A DNA stretch of 64,000 nt from Novosphingobium pentaromativorans US6-1 (GCF_000767465.1 NZ_CP009291.1:2451001-2515000); one strand, 5' to 3'; shown: positions 52,118 to 61,989, numbered from the stretch's first letter. The notes: generated by a model from the letters alone, not told the origin. Translations and numbers: made by a program.

Positions 52118-53587
52118 TCACAACTTGATCGAGATCGATTTGGTTTCGGTAAAGGCGAGTACGCCTTCGCGTCCGTTCTCGCGGCCCCAGCCCGATTGCT
52201 TGAAGCCTCCGAACGGCATTGCCGGGTCGAGTCCCGCGCCGCCATTCACGCGTACCGTGCCTGCGTCGATTTTCCGCGCGGCGCCCAATGCCGTGCCGAT
52301 CTCGCGCGACCAGACCGAGGCAGACAGGCCGTACTCGGTGTCGTTGGCCATCGCGATAGCCTCTTCCGCATCGTCGAACGGCACCGCCGCGACGACGGGG
52401 CCGAAAATCTCCTCGCGCATGATGCGATGCTCGGGCCGCGCATTGACGAACACCGTCGGCTCCATGAAGAAGCCTTCGCCTTGCCTGACCTTGCCGCCTG
52501 CGAGGACTTCTGCGCCTTCACTGCGACCTGCCTCGACATAACCCAAGACACGGTCACGGTGCTGCCCCGAGATCAACGGGCCGATCTCGGTGTCGGGCGC
52601 TTGTCCCGAGCCGACACGAATGGCCCGCGCGCGTGCGACAATGGCCTCGATCACCTGATCGAATACGCTGCGCTGGATCAGTACCCGCGATCCGGCGACG
52701 CAGACCTGGCCCGAATTCATGAACACGCTCATCGCCGCGCCTTCGGCCGCTGCTGCAAGGTTCGCATCGGCGAAGATCACGGTCGGGCTCTTGCCGCCCA
52801 GTTCGAGCGAGAGACGCTTCAGATTACCGGCGGCCGAGGCCAGCAAGCCTTTCCCGGTCGCAGTCGATCCGGTGAAGGCGATCTTGGCGACGCCGGGATG
52901 ATCGACCAGCGCTTGCCCTGCCTCGGCTCCATGGCCGGTGACGACATTGATCACGCCTGCCGGAAAACCGACTTCGGCAATCAGCTCAGCCAGCTTGAGT
53001 GCGCTCATCGAGGTGAGTTCGGCGGGTTTCAGTACGACCGTACAGCCTGCCGCCAGGATCGGCGCAAGTTTGGCCACCGCCATCGCCAAGGGGAAATTCC
53101 AGGGGACGATCGCTCCCACCACGCCAACCGGTTCGCGGATCGTGAAGGCCTGATGATCAGGTGCCGACATGGAAACGGTCTCGCCGGCCAGCTTGCCAGC
53201 CCAGCCCGCATTGTATCGCAGATTCTCAGCGGCCCCCATGACGCCGAAGCCAGCCATGCGCGCCGGCATGCCGTTATCCAGACTTTCCAGCATGGCCAAC
53301 GCGGAGGCATTCGCCATAAGCGCATCGGCCAGCGCCCACATCAACTTGGCGCGCTGGATTCCGCCCGTGGCAGACCATGCGGGAAACGCCGCCCTTGCCG
53401 CATCGACCGCGTGATCCACATCTTCTGCATTGCCTGCAGCGATCTGGCCGATCACCGTTCCCGAACCGGGATCGATTGAATCGATTTTTCCGGCGCTTGC
53501 ACCGGGCTGCCATTCGCCGCCGATGAAATGATTGTGTTCCTGCCCAGCGAAGGCTCGTGCTGCGTCGAATTCCAAGTTGCTGTCCAT
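52118..53587 (-). CDS. NAD(P)-dependent aldehyde dehydrogenase
   Basis: 489 residues, full length. Motifs: IVPWNFPLAMAVAKLAPI, TGSTATGKGLL, LELGGKSPTVIF with the general-base Glu, and FMNSGQVCVAGSR with catalytic Cys (about residue 298). Oxidises an aldehyde to the acid, and could take the aldehyde made by the GMC enzyme or the cleavage dioxygenase. Confidence 0.94.
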   Translation of the reverse strand: MDSNLEFDAARAFAGQEHNHFIGGEWQPGASAGKIDSIDPGSGTVIGQIAAGNAEDVDHAVDAARAAFPAWSATGGIQRAKLMWALADALMANASALAMLESLDNGMPARMAGFGVMGAAENLRYNAGWAGKLAGETVSMSAPDHQAFTIREPVGVVGAIVPWNFPLAMAVAKLAPILAAGCTVVLKPAELTSMSALKLAELIAEVGFPAGVINVVTGHGAEAGQALVDHPGVAKIAFTGSTATGKGLLASAAGNLKRLSLELGGKSPTVIFADANLAAAAEGAAMSVFMNSGQVCVAGSRVLIQRSVFDQVIEAIVARARAIRVGSGQAPDTEIGPLISGQHRDRVLGYVEAGRSEGAEVLAGGKVRQGEGFFMEPTVFVNARPEHRIMREEIFGPVVAAVPFDDAEEAIAMANDTEYGLSASVWSREIGTALGAARKIDAGTVRVNGGAGLDPAMPFGGFKQSGWGRENGREGVLAFTETKSISIKL

Positions 53588-53915
53588 CGCCTGTGATCCG
53601 CTTTCCAGCCGCCAGCACCGCGCTCCGGCATAAGTGAGTCCGGCGAGTATAAGCCGCGTATCCCACAGGACTTTTTCGAGGGCGAACTGCGCGCTTTACC
53701 CTCTGCGAACGGCCTCCCGCTTTCGTGTCGGGTGTGTCATCTCTCGCAAGTCGTGAGCTAACATGCCTGATTTGCCCGGGTGCGCCCTGACTTTTCTGCC
53801 GGGCGCGATTTGCAGGCGTTTCAGCCGGTTGCTTGCAACCACGCGCCGGGGCGGGGCATTGTCTTGGCGTGATTGGTTGCACCTTGTTGCAATTGCCTCT
53901 CGCGGTTTAGCTGCT
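53588..53915. other. 328-bp gap between ALDH and the OMF-like gene
   Basis: No gene supported. Contains a near-perfect palindrome GGTTGC-TT-GCAACC at 53827-53840 and a second GGTTGC at 53875-53880, candidate operator sequence for the OMF-adaptor pair. The frame of the OMF gene extends back to 53763 but its signal sequence starts at 53916. Confidence 0.5.
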
Positions 53916-55172
53916 ATGCGAAATGCCGTGTCGGATCTCCCCTCATCCCGCTCCATCATGGCGGCCACGGTGCTGGCGTTGCTGCTGGCCGGCTGTTCGG
54001 CTGCGCAGACGGAACTGGGGAGCCTGCAAGCAGACGCCAATCCGGCGGAAGCGGGCAGCAGCGTTCCTGCGACGGGCGACAGTGAATGGCAGCCGCTATG
54101 GTGGCAGACCGCTGGTGATCCGGTCCTGACCGATCTTGTCGAGCGCGGTCTGAACGCCAATCCATCGCTTGTCTGCGACAGCCTTAGCCTGCAGGCGAAG
54201 GAGCTTCAGGCGGACGCGGCGGCGCGGCGGCTGGGAACCCGCCTGCAGCGCCTGTTCAATGCCAGTGCGAAGAATGCCGATGAAGCCGCCAGCCAGGCCC
54301 GCGCCTACCGCCATGCCCATCGGCGGGCCCATGTCGCGGCCGACATCGCGGCGGCCTATTTCGAAGTGCGGCGCCTGCAGGAAATCTTTGCCCTGCGCGA
54401 GAAGATGGTCGAGCAGTTCAGCGACAATGCGGAAATTGCCGGCTTCCGCCGCGAGGCCGGACTGGTGCCCGGGCTCGACACCGGCCTTGCCGGATCGCTG
54501 GTTTCAGTCACGCAGAACGATCTCGACGCCGCGCGCGAGAGGCTCGATGCCGCGATGCGCGAACTGGCCCGATTGACCGGGATGGAACCGGAGGGTCTCA
54601 GCGCCGTGCTTTCAGGCGAGGGGCATGTCCCGGACATCGCTGCGAACGTCGCGGGCACGGAGCGACTTTCGGTGGCCCACCGGGCCGACTTGCTTGCTCT
54701 GGAAAACAGCCTGATCGCTGACATGACGCGTCAGAAGGTCACGCAGGAGGATCTCGATGCAGTGCTCGCCGGCGATACCGAGACGGCACCGGCGGATTCG
54801 CCCGCGGCGCTTGCGGTCGCCAAGTATCGCGAGGCGCAAGGGGATGCCTATGCCGAGATGACCCGCGACCGCGAGGCGGTTGCGGCAGCGGCGGCGCGTC
54901 AGGCAAAGCTGGAAAACAGCGTACGCGGCGCACGGATGACAGCGAAGGATGCGCGCCTGGCCTATCGCTCCGGTACGGGCAACTTTTCGACCCTCTACGT
55001 GGCCGAGGCAGCGGCGCTCGCCGTCGAGGAAGCGCGGATCAGGGCGCGGGCGGATCTTGCCACGGCCTCGATCCGTTTGTGGACGGCGCAGGGCCGCGGC
55101 TGGAGCGAGGCGGACCTTGCTGCCCCCGCCCCGGGCGTGGGCATCTTGCCCGAGGTGACGGTCTGTGAGTGA
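53916..55172 (+). CDS. TolC/NodT-like lipoprotein lacking recognisable beta-barrel strands
   Basis: 418 residues. Lipobox LLAGC (about residue 25), then WWQTAGDPVLTDLVERGLNANPSL and RRLQEIFALREKMVE as in NodT-type outer-membrane factors, and a C-terminal helix pair (GNFSTLYVAEAAALAVEEAR). In each half, the part that normally holds two barrel strands between the coiled coils is missing: after QADAAARRLGTRLQ the helix (SAKNADEAASQARAY) resumes at once, and in half two after DMTRQ. So coiled-coil tunnel helices remain but a membrane-spanning barrel is not visible. The adaptor gene overlaps its stop by 8 bases. Confidence 0.72.
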   Translation: MRNAVSDLPSSRSIMAATVLALLLAGCSAAQTELGSLQADANPAEAGSSVPATGDSEWQPLWWQTAGDPVLTDLVERGLNANPSLVCDSLSLQAKELQADAAARRLGTRLQRLFNASAKNADEAASQARAYRHAHRRAHVAADIAAAYFEVRRLQEIFALREKMVEQFSDNAEIAGFRREAGLVPGLDTGLAGSLVSVTQNDLDAARERLDAAMRELARLTGMEPEGLSAVLSGEGHVPDIAANVAGTERLSVAHRADLLALENSLIADMTRQKVTQEDLDAVLAGDTETAPADSPAALAVAKYREAQGDAYAEMTRDREAVAAAAARQAKLENSVRGARMTAKDARLAYRSGTGNFSTLYVAEAAALAVEEARIRARADLATASIRLWTAQGRGWSEADLAAPAPGVGILPEVTVCE

Positions 55173-56346
55173 CAACGCGCATCATTCTCCCCTCGATATT
55201 CTCCTGGGCAAGACCCCGAAGCGCGCCCGGCGGCATCTGCTCAGCCTCGTCTTCCTGACGCTGGCGGCGGTTGCGGTGGCCGTACTGCTGGTGCGGTTCC
55301 TGACCGGCACGGACAGCCCATACTATTCCACACCGGTCGAAGTGGGGAATTTCGTTCCTCTGCTGGCTGAGCGCGGGACGATCCGGGGGCAGAAGAACAT
55401 CACGATCAAGGCGCGGCTGGACGGTGTCGTTGCCGCGGTACCCGGTCCGGCCAAGGGCACGGTCCGCTCTGGTCAGGTCCTCGCACGGATCGACGCCGAT
55501 CCGGTCAGGCAGTCGCTGGAGATCGCCAGGGCCGATCTCGAGGCTGCGCAGGCGTCGCTCGATGCGGCGCAGGTATCGGTGCAGGAAACCGCATCGCGGC
55601 TTACCCGCTTCGAAAGCGTGTGGCGCCGGTCGAACAAGCGCGTGCCCTCGCTCAACGAACTGGAAACGGCACGGGCCGACGCAAGCCGGGCGCGCCAGGA
55701 GGAAGCCGCGGCGAAGGCCAGGCTCGACGCGGCACGCTTGCGGGTGCAGGAAGGTACCGGCGAACTCAAGGCCGCGGTCGTGCGCGCGCCGTTCGATGGC
55801 TGGGTGGCCGCCCGTTACGCCGAGCCGGGTCGCCGCGTGCGCGAAGGCCTGCCGCTCTTCGCGCTGACCACCGGTCTGGACCGCCTGACGATCACGGTTC
55901 CGGTCGGCAGCAGCGAAGTGTCGCAATTGAAGGCCGGGGCGAGGGCGAGCGTGCGGCTTGAGGAAAATCCCGAAGCTGAGTTGTCCGCGAAGCTTGAGCG
56001 GATCGAAACCGGTGCGGGCGGGCGCCGCGCGGTATTCGCGCTCGAACAGCCGGGGAATCGGGTCATGCCCGGTAGCTCGGCATCGCTGGAAATCGAGCTG
56101 CCGGAGCGCAGCGATGTGCTGCTCGTGCCCAATTCCGCCCTCGAATTCGCACCCGAAGGAACGGTTGGTCGCGATCGGGACCGCATCTATCTCCTGAGCG
56201 ATGACGGCGAACCGCGCCGTGTTTACGTGACCGTCGGTGGCAGCGACGGCCGGCGCACGGAGATATTTGCAAAGGGTGTGGAGCCCGGCATGCAGGTCAT
56301 CACCGGCTGGCGCGATGCGCCTGCGCAGGACGGCGAGCCGAAGTGA
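55165..56346 (+). CDS. MacA/HlyD-like periplasmic adaptor protein
   Basis: 393 residues, GTG start. One N-terminal membrane segment (HLLSLVFLTLAAVAVAVLLV), a barrel-sandwich (ITIKARLDGVVAAV ... KGTVRSGQVLARID), a long hairpin of two coiled helices (about 115-205, QSLEIARADLEAAQASLDAA), lipoyl return AAVVRAPFDGWVAARYAEPG, and beta domains. It resembles MacA-type adaptors of ABC efflux. No MacB or RND permease gene follows; opgD starts 89 bases on. Confidence 0.88.
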   Translation: MSDNAHHSPLDILLGKTPKRARRHLLSLVFLTLAAVAVAVLLVRFLTGTDSPYYSTPVEVGNFVPLLAERGTIRGQKNITIKARLDGVVAAVPGPAKGTVRSGQVLARIDADPVRQSLEIARADLEAAQASLDAAQVSVQETASRLTRFESVWRRSNKRVPSLNELETARADASRARQEEAAAKARLDAARLRVQEGTGELKAAVVRAPFDGWVAARYAEPGRRVREGLPLFALTTGLDRLTITVPVGSSEVSQLKAGARASVRLEENPEAELSAKLERIETGAGGRRAVFALEQPGNRVMPGSSASLEIELPERSDVLLVPNSALEFAPEGTVGRDRDRIYLLSDDGEPRRVYVTVGGSDGRRTEIFAKGVEPGMQVITGWRDAPAQDGEPK

Positions 56347-56435
56347 CCGACCGATGCCGTCGCCGCGGCGGCCCAATGCGAAACAAACGGTCGTCCCGCG
56401 CGTATTGCTGCCCGAGCTTGCGATAACAGCGAAGG

Positions 56436-57980
56436 TTGAGTGCCCTGTCTGACCAGTCCGGTGCCCAAGCACCTCATCATGTGCCCGCAGAAGGCTATTC
56501 GCTGACCCGTCGCGGCGCGTCCGCCCTGATCATGACGCTTCTCGGAACGGCCCTGCTGCCCGCGGGAGCGCTCGCGGCGCGCGGCAGGCTTGGTCCGGGG
56601 CGCCCTTTTTCGCACGAGGTGCTGGCTTCGCGCGCCCGTGCACTGGCGGCGCGGCCTTACGTCGCCCCGCCCGCCTCGCCAAATGCCGTTTCCGACTACG
56701 ACGAGATGGTCAAGCTGACTTACGGCGAGGCGGAGGCTATCGCCGGGCATGTCCGCCTGTTCCCGGCCAGCAAGGCGATCGCGCCTCATGCTGTCACCAT
56801 GCATATCCTCGAAGCGGGCATGGCGCGCGAGATCGTCGATACCTCGCGGCTGTTTCGCGGCGGCAAGGATGCCGATGCGTCGGGCTTCCGGGTGATGGAT
56901 GCCGACGGCCATTCCGACTGGATGGCCTATATCGGCGCTTCCTATTTCCGCTCTTCGGGTTCGCGCGACCAGTATGGACTTTCCGCGCGCGGCATCGCCA
57001 TCGACACGGGGCTGCCGACCGGAGAGGAGTTTCCCGCTTTCCGCGAGTTCTGGATCGAGCAGCTCGGCGAGACGCGGCTGCGGATTCATGCATTGCTGGA
57101 TGGTCCGAGCCTTACGGGGGCTTATGTCTTCGATTGCATGAAGGGCGATCGGGGCGTCGTTCAGGACGTGACGGCCTCGCTGTTCTTCCGGCGCGACATC
57201 AGGCAACTGGGCATCGCCCCGGCCTCCAGCATGTTCTGGTACGACCAGTCCGGCCGGCGCGGCGACTGGCGGCCCGAGATCCACGATTCGGATGGGCTGG
57301 CGATCCAGTCCGGCAATGGCGAGCGGGTCTGGCGGCCCTTGGAGAACCCGGAGGGGGCCAGGCTCAGCGCCTTTCGCGCTGACGACTGCCGGGGTTTCGG
57401 CCTGATCCAGCGCGACCAGAACTTCGACCATTACCAGGACGACGGTGTGTTCTACGACCGCCGCCCTTCGCTCTGGGCCGAGCCTCGGGGCGACTGGGGC
57501 GCCGGCGCGGTCATGCTCTACGAGATGCCGACCGACGGAGAGACGCTCGACAATATCGCGATGTTCTGGTGCGGAGACGAACCGGCAAAGGCGGGCGGCA
57601 GCCGCGATGTGGCCTATCGCCTGACCTGGACCTCGAACGATCCCAGCGCCGATGCTGCCGCGCGCTGCGTCGACCTGTTCGAAGGACCGGCGGGCATTCC
57701 CGGAGCTGCGGCTATCGAGGGCGGACGCAAGTTCGTGTTCGACTTTGTCGGGCCCGGTCTGGCCGGGCTGGATCGCTCCAGCGGCGTGGAAGCGGCGACC
57801 AACCTGCCTGCCGAGGCGCTGATTTCCGCGCATGCCTACCCCGTGGTCGGCCAGGAGAACCGCTGGCGGGCGATGCTGGACGTGCGCCCCGGCGCAACTG
57901 CCCAGAAGGAATTCCGGCTCTACCTCAAGCGCGGCGATGCCGCGCTCAGCGAGACTGTGATAAAGGTGCTGAAGTCATGA
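56436..57980 (+). CDS. opgD: periplasmic glucan biosynthesis protein OpgD/OpgG
   Basis: 514 residues from the most upstream start (TTG 56436; GTG 56481 is possible). A twin-arginine-like signal YSLTRRGASALIM and hydrophobic LLGTALLPAGALAA suggest Tat export, as in OpgD. The mature part begins FSHEVLASRARALAARPYVAP and carries SDWMAYIGASYFRSSG, EFPAFREFWIEQ and FFRRDIRQLGIAPASSMFW, typical for MdoG/MdoD. It shapes or modifies osmoregulated periplasmic glucans. opgH overlaps its stop as ATGA. Confidence 0.92.
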   Translation: MSALSDQSGAQAPHHVPAEGYSLTRRGASALIMTLLGTALLPAGALAARGRLGPGRPFSHEVLASRARALAARPYVAPPASPNAVSDYDEMVKLTYGEAEAIAGHVRLFPASKAIAPHAVTMHILEAGMAREIVDTSRLFRGGKDADASGFRVMDADGHSDWMAYIGASYFRSSGSRDQYGLSARGIAIDTGLPTGEEFPAFREFWIEQLGETRLRIHALLDGPSLTGAYVFDCMKGDRGVVQDVTASLFFRRDIRQLGIAPASSMFWYDQSGRRGDWRPEIHDSDGLAIQSGNGERVWRPLENPEGARLSAFRADDCRGFGLIQRDQNFDHYQDDGVFYDRRPSLWAEPRGDWGAGAVMLYEMPTDGETLDNIAMFWCGDEPAKAGGSRDVAYRLTWTSNDPSADAAARCVDLFEGPAGIPGAAAIEGGRKFVFDFVGPGLAGLDRSSGVEAATNLPAEALISAHAYPVVGQENRWRAMLDVRPGATAQKEFRLYLKRGDAALSETVIKVLKS

Positions 57981-59809
57981 CGTCATCCTTGCGCGAGCTT
58001 CCCGAGGAAGCGCCGCTGGAAATGCCGGTCCAGCGGCTGCACGGCAATCCTCCCGGCTCGATCGAGGTCGAGACCCGTCCGCATGGGCTGGTCGTCAAGC
58101 GTCTGCTCCTGATTGCACTGACCGGAGTCATCGGCCTCGCCGCATCGAGCGAACTGCGCTTCACCTTCTCGCGCGACGGTCTCGATCCGTTCGAGATCGT
58201 GCTGCTGCTGTTCTTCGTGCCGCTGTTCTGCTGGATCGCTTTCGGCTTCGTCAGCTCGGCATTCGGCTTTCTCAAGCTGATCAGCGGCGAGCATCCCGGC
58301 TTTACCGCGATCCCCAGCCCGGCATCCTCGCTTCGCCACCGCACCGCCGTGCTCATGCCGGTCTACAACGAAAGCGTCGAGGCGACGTTCGGCCGGGTAC
58401 GGGCCATGGCACAGTCGATTCACGAGGTCGGCGGGGGCGAGTGGATCGACTTCTTCGTGCTCAGCGATTCGAACGAGCTGCACGGCAAGCGCGAGCTGGC
58501 CGTGTGGCGCGAAGTGGCGGCCGAGGCGCAGATCAAGGTCTATTACCGCAGGCGCGAGAAGAACATCGCGCGCAAGCCGGGCAATATCGCCGAATGGGTC
58601 CAGCGCTTCGGCGCGGCCTATGAGAACATGCTCATCCTCGACGCGGATTCGCTGATGAGCGGCGATGCCATCGTCGGCATGGCCGCGATCATGGAGGAAC
58701 GGCCATCGATCGGCCTGCTCCAGACCGTGCCGATGATCATCAATGCCCGAACCCTGTTCCAGCGCTGGATGCAGTTCGCCAGCGAGGCCTATGGCCCGAT
58801 TTCGTCGGCCGGCCTGCTCTGGTGGTCGGGATCGGAGGCGAACTTCTGGGGCCACAACGCCATCGTTCGCACCCGCGCCTTTGCCGAGAGTTGCGGCCTG
58901 CCTGAGTTGCCCGGCAAGCCTCCCTTCGGCGGTCACATCCTCAGCCACGACATGGTGGAATCGGCGCTGTTGCGGCGGCGCGGGTGGGCCGTGCACATGG
59001 TCATGATCGGCGGCAGCTACGAGGAATTCCCGCCGACCGTCGTCGACCATGCCATTCGCGACCGGCGCTGGATGCAGGGCAACCTGCAGCACCTGCGCCT
59101 GCTCGACGCTTCGGGCCTCAACTGGGCGAGCCGCCTCCACCTGCTGATCGGCGCTTCGGCCTATCTTACCTCGCCCGGCTGGTTCCTGCTGATTCTTACC
59201 GCCATCGCCCAGGCGGCCTCGCGCGGGACCGACGGCTTTGTCGGCGCCGCTCCGCCCAGCGTGCTGTGGCTCACGGTGCTGCTGCTGTTCGGGCCAAAGC
59301 TGATGGGCACGATCTGGATGCTGTCCGATGCCGGGCGGCGCAAGGCATTCGGCGGAGTCGGCGGAATCCTCAAGTCCGTGGCGCTTGAAGTTCCGCTGGC
59401 GATCCTGATGGCGCCGGTGACGATGGTGACGCAGACCAAGGCGGTTCTCGGCCTCCTGCTCGGCATTCCTTCGGGCTGGACCACCCAGGCCCGCGAAGCG
59501 CGCCGCATCCCGGTGCGCGAGGTGATCCTCGACTTGCGCGAGCATATCGGCCTCGGCCTGCTTTTCGCTGCAACCGCGCTTATCGATCCGGTGACGGCGC
59601 TGTGGCTCTCGCCGCTGACTCTCGGCCTGCTGGCCTCACCCTGGCTGGTCAGCCTCACCTCCAGCGAGCGGCTCGGCACGCAGGCGCTGGACCGCGGCTA
59701 CTTCCGCGTGCCGGAGTGCGAAATCGCGCTGCCCGAGGAGCAGGCGCCGGACGATCCGGCCGATGCACCTGGCGCGGACCGGCCCGGGATCGGCTCGGGG
59801 CACCCCTGA
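57977..59809 (+). CDS. opgH: glucan biosynthesis glucosyltransferase OpgH
   Basis: 610 residues, GT2 family inner-membrane enzyme that polymerises beta-1,2-glucan backbone from UDP-glucose. Seen: two N-terminal helices, RTAVLMPVYNE, LILDADSLMSG (D-x-D), GGHILSHDMVESALL with catalytic Asp, DRRWMQGNLQHL (QxxRW-like), and four to five C-terminal helices. Shorter than enterobacterial OpgH (about 850), lacking the extended N-terminal domain. Partner of OpgD. Confidence 0.93.
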   Translation: MTSSLRELPEEAPLEMPVQRLHGNPPGSIEVETRPHGLVVKRLLLIALTGVIGLAASSELRFTFSRDGLDPFEIVLLLFFVPLFCWIAFGFVSSAFGFLKLISGEHPGFTAIPSPASSLRHRTAVLMPVYNESVEATFGRVRAMAQSIHEVGGGEWIDFFVLSDSNELHGKRELAVWREVAAEAQIKVYYRRREKNIARKPGNIAEWVQRFGAAYENMLILDADSLMSGDAIVGMAAIMEERPSIGLLQTVPMIINARTLFQRWMQFASEAYGPISSAGLLWWSGSEANFWGHNAIVRTRAFAESCGLPELPGKPPFGGHILSHDMVESALLRRRGWAVHMVMIGGSYEEFPPTVVDHAIRDRRWMQGNLQHLRLLDASGLNWASRLHLLIGASAYLTSPGWFLLILTAIAQAASRGTDGFVGAAPPSVLWLTVLLLFGPKLMGTIWMLSDAGRRKAFGGVGGILKSVALEVPLAILMAPVTMVTQTKAVLGLLLGIPSGWTTQAREARRIPVREVILDLREHIGLGLLFAATALIDPVTALWLSPLTLGLLASPWLVSLTSSERLGTQALDRGYFRVPECEIALPEEQAPDDPADAPGADRPGIGSGHP

Positions 59810-59922
59810 CCGTTGCAACTGCGGGCAAGTCTGCACATCTAGGCAGGGCAAGGCCCCCTGCGTTCTGCGCGGGGCCGATCCCGCCACACCTGTTCGCCGA
59901 AACGGCGAAGGAGCCCAATGCA

Positions 59923-61950
59923 ATGTCCGATCCTGCCAATCCCCTGCTGCCCACCGCCGAACTGCCGCGCTTCTCGCAAGTTCGCCCAGAGCAGGTCGGC
60001 CCGGCGGTAGAGCAGGCGATCGCCGATCACACGGCGGCAATGGCAGCGATCAAGGCCGAACCTTCGCCCGATTTCCAGAACGTGTTCATGGCGCGCGAAC
60101 TGGCCGATGCCGCGCTCGACCATGTCTGGGGCATCGTATCCCATCTCAAGATGGTGGCCGAGACGCCCGAACTGCGCGAAGCCCATGCCAAGGCGGAGCC
60201 GGTCGTTGTCAGCTATGCCATGGCCCTGGGTCAGGATGCGGATCTCTACCGTGCGATTGCCACCCCTTCGGTACGCGAATCCGCACCTGACGATGCCGGT
60301 TGCCGCGCCGTCGACATAGCCCTGCGCAAGTTCGAGCTGGCCGGCGTCGCGCTGGAAGGCGAGGCCCGCCAGCGCTTCGCCGAGATCGGTGTCGAGCAGA
60401 GCCGCCTGTCCAGCGCCTTTCGCGACGCGGTGATGGACGCAACCCGCAGCTGGACCCGCGAACTGAGCGAAGCCGAACTGACAGGTCTGCCCGAAGTCGA
60501 GCGTTCGATCCTTGCGGGTGCCGCGGCGGCGCAGGGCAAGAGCGGCTGGCTTGTCACGCTGGATGCGCCCGCCGTCCTTGCCATCCTCACCCACGCCGAT
60601 GACCGCGCCTTGCGCGCAGAGGTCTATCGGGCCTTCAACACCCGCGCTTCCGACCAGGGGCCTGACGCCGGCAAGTTCGACAACAGCGAAACCATGCTGA
60701 AGCTGCTTGAATTGCGGCAGGAGCAAGCGAAACTGCTGGGCTTTCCCGACTACGTCGCCTGTTCGCTGGCCCTCAAGATGGCCGAGAGCGCGCAGGAGGT
60801 GGAGGATTTCCTCACCGGCCTCGCCGATCGCTGCAAGCCCAATGGTGCGCAGGAGCTGTCCGAACTCGCCGCGTTCGCCAAGGGGCTCGGGATCGAAGAC
60901 CTCCAGCCCTGGGACGTGGGCTGGGCGAGCGAGAAACTGCGCAAGGCGCGCCACGATCTCGACGAAGGGGAGATCCGGCGCTTCTTTCCTCTCGACCGTG
61001 TGGTCGACGGCCTGCTCGAACTCGTCGCCGAGACGTTCGGAATCGAGGGCCGCGTCGTCGCGGGCGTCGACAGCTGGCACGAAAGCGTCGAGTACCTCGA
61101 GTTCACCGACAAGGGCGTGCCGGTCGCGGGTCTCTACTGCGATTACTTCGCGCGGCCCGGCAAGAGCGGCGGCGCGTGGATGAACGGCTTCCGGCCGCTG
61201 CTGCGCCGTGCGGGGGAACGGCAGAATCCCATTGCCTTCCTCACCTGCAATTTCGCCGCGGCGGAAAAGGGCAAGCCCTCGCTGCTGACGCATAGCGATG
61301 TCGTCACCCTGTTTCACGAGATGGGGCACGTCCTGCATCACCTGCTCAACGAGATCGACGTGCCCTCGCTCGGCGGCGTCGCTGGCGTCGAATGGGATGC
61401 GGTCGAACTGCCGAGCCAGCTCATGGAGAACTTTGCGTGGGAGCCGGCGGTGCTGCGCCGCATCTCGCGCCATGTCGATACCGGTGCGCCGCTGGGCGAT
61501 GCCCTTATCGATCGCATGCTGGGTGCCCGCCAGTTCCAGAGCGCGCTCAAGCTCGCCCGCCAGCTGGAGTTCGCGCTGTTCGACCTGTGGATGCATCGCG
61601 AGACGAAGCCGGCAGCGGATACCGTGGCGCGTTCGCTCGAAGCGGCCCGCGCGCGTGCAGCCCTCGTGATACCGCCGGAATGGCACCGTTTCGGCCATGC
61701 CTTTCAGCACGTTTTCGCCGGCGGCTATGCCTCCGGCTACTACAGCTACCTGTGGGCGGAACTGCTTTCGGCCGATGCCTACGAGCAGTTCACCGAGATC
61801 GGGAAGCCTGCCGAGGCCGGGGCGCAGTTCCGCCGCGAAGTCCTCGCCACCGGGGGCAGCCGCCCCGCGCTGGAGAACTTCGAGGCCTTTCGCGGCCGCG
61901 CGCCCACGCCCGATGCGCTTCTGCGCCAGAAGGGCCTGCTCGCGGCCTGA
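59923..61950 (+). CDS. M3-family zinc oligopeptidase
   Basis: 675 residues. Zinc motif in TLFHEMGHVLHHLL (HExxH, about residue 465), third ligand Glu in GVEWDAVELPSQLMEN. Order and length fit oligopeptidase A/dipeptidyl carboxypeptidase; no signal peptide, so cytoplasmic degradation of small peptides. GAAGGAG lies before ATG 59923; the frame extends back into opgH. Confidence 0.94.
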   Translation: MSDPANPLLPTAELPRFSQVRPEQVGPAVEQAIADHTAAMAAIKAEPSPDFQNVFMARELADAALDHVWGIVSHLKMVAETPELREAHAKAEPVVVSYAMALGQDADLYRAIATPSVRESAPDDAGCRAVDIALRKFELAGVALEGEARQRFAEIGVEQSRLSSAFRDAVMDATRSWTRELSEAELTGLPEVERSILAGAAAAQGKSGWLVTLDAPAVLAILTHADDRALRAEVYRAFNTRASDQGPDAGKFDNSETMLKLLELRQEQAKLLGFPDYVACSLALKMAESAQEVEDFLTGLADRCKPNGAQELSELAAFAKGLGIEDLQPWDVGWASEKLRKARHDLDEGEIRRFFPLDRVVDGLLELVAETFGIEGRVVAGVDSWHESVEYLEFTDKGVPVAGLYCDYFARPGKSGGAWMNGFRPLLRRAGERQNPIAFLTCNFAAAEKGKPSLLTHSDVVTLFHEMGHVLHHLLNEIDVPSLGGVAGVEWDAVELPSQLMENFAWEPAVLRRISRHVDTGAPLGDALIDRMLGARQFQSALKLARQLEFALFDLWMHRETKPAADTVARSLEAARARAALVIPPEWHRFGHAFQHVFAGGYASGYYSYLWAELLSADAYEQFTEIGKPAEAGAQFRREVLATGGSRPALENFEAFRGRAPTPDALLRQKGLLAA

Positions 61951-61952
61951 GC

Positions 61953-61989
61953 AAAAAAGAGGGAGGAGGCGCGTGTTGCGCCCCCTCCC
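61953..61989 (-). terminator. intrinsic terminator after phoX
   Basis: On the minus strand: GGGAGG-G-GGCGC, ACACG-containing loop, GCGCC-T-CCTCCC, then TCTTTTTT. One mismatch in an 11-12-bp GC-rich stem. On the plus strand there is no T-run, so it serves phoX, not the peptidase gene. Confidence 0.8.
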
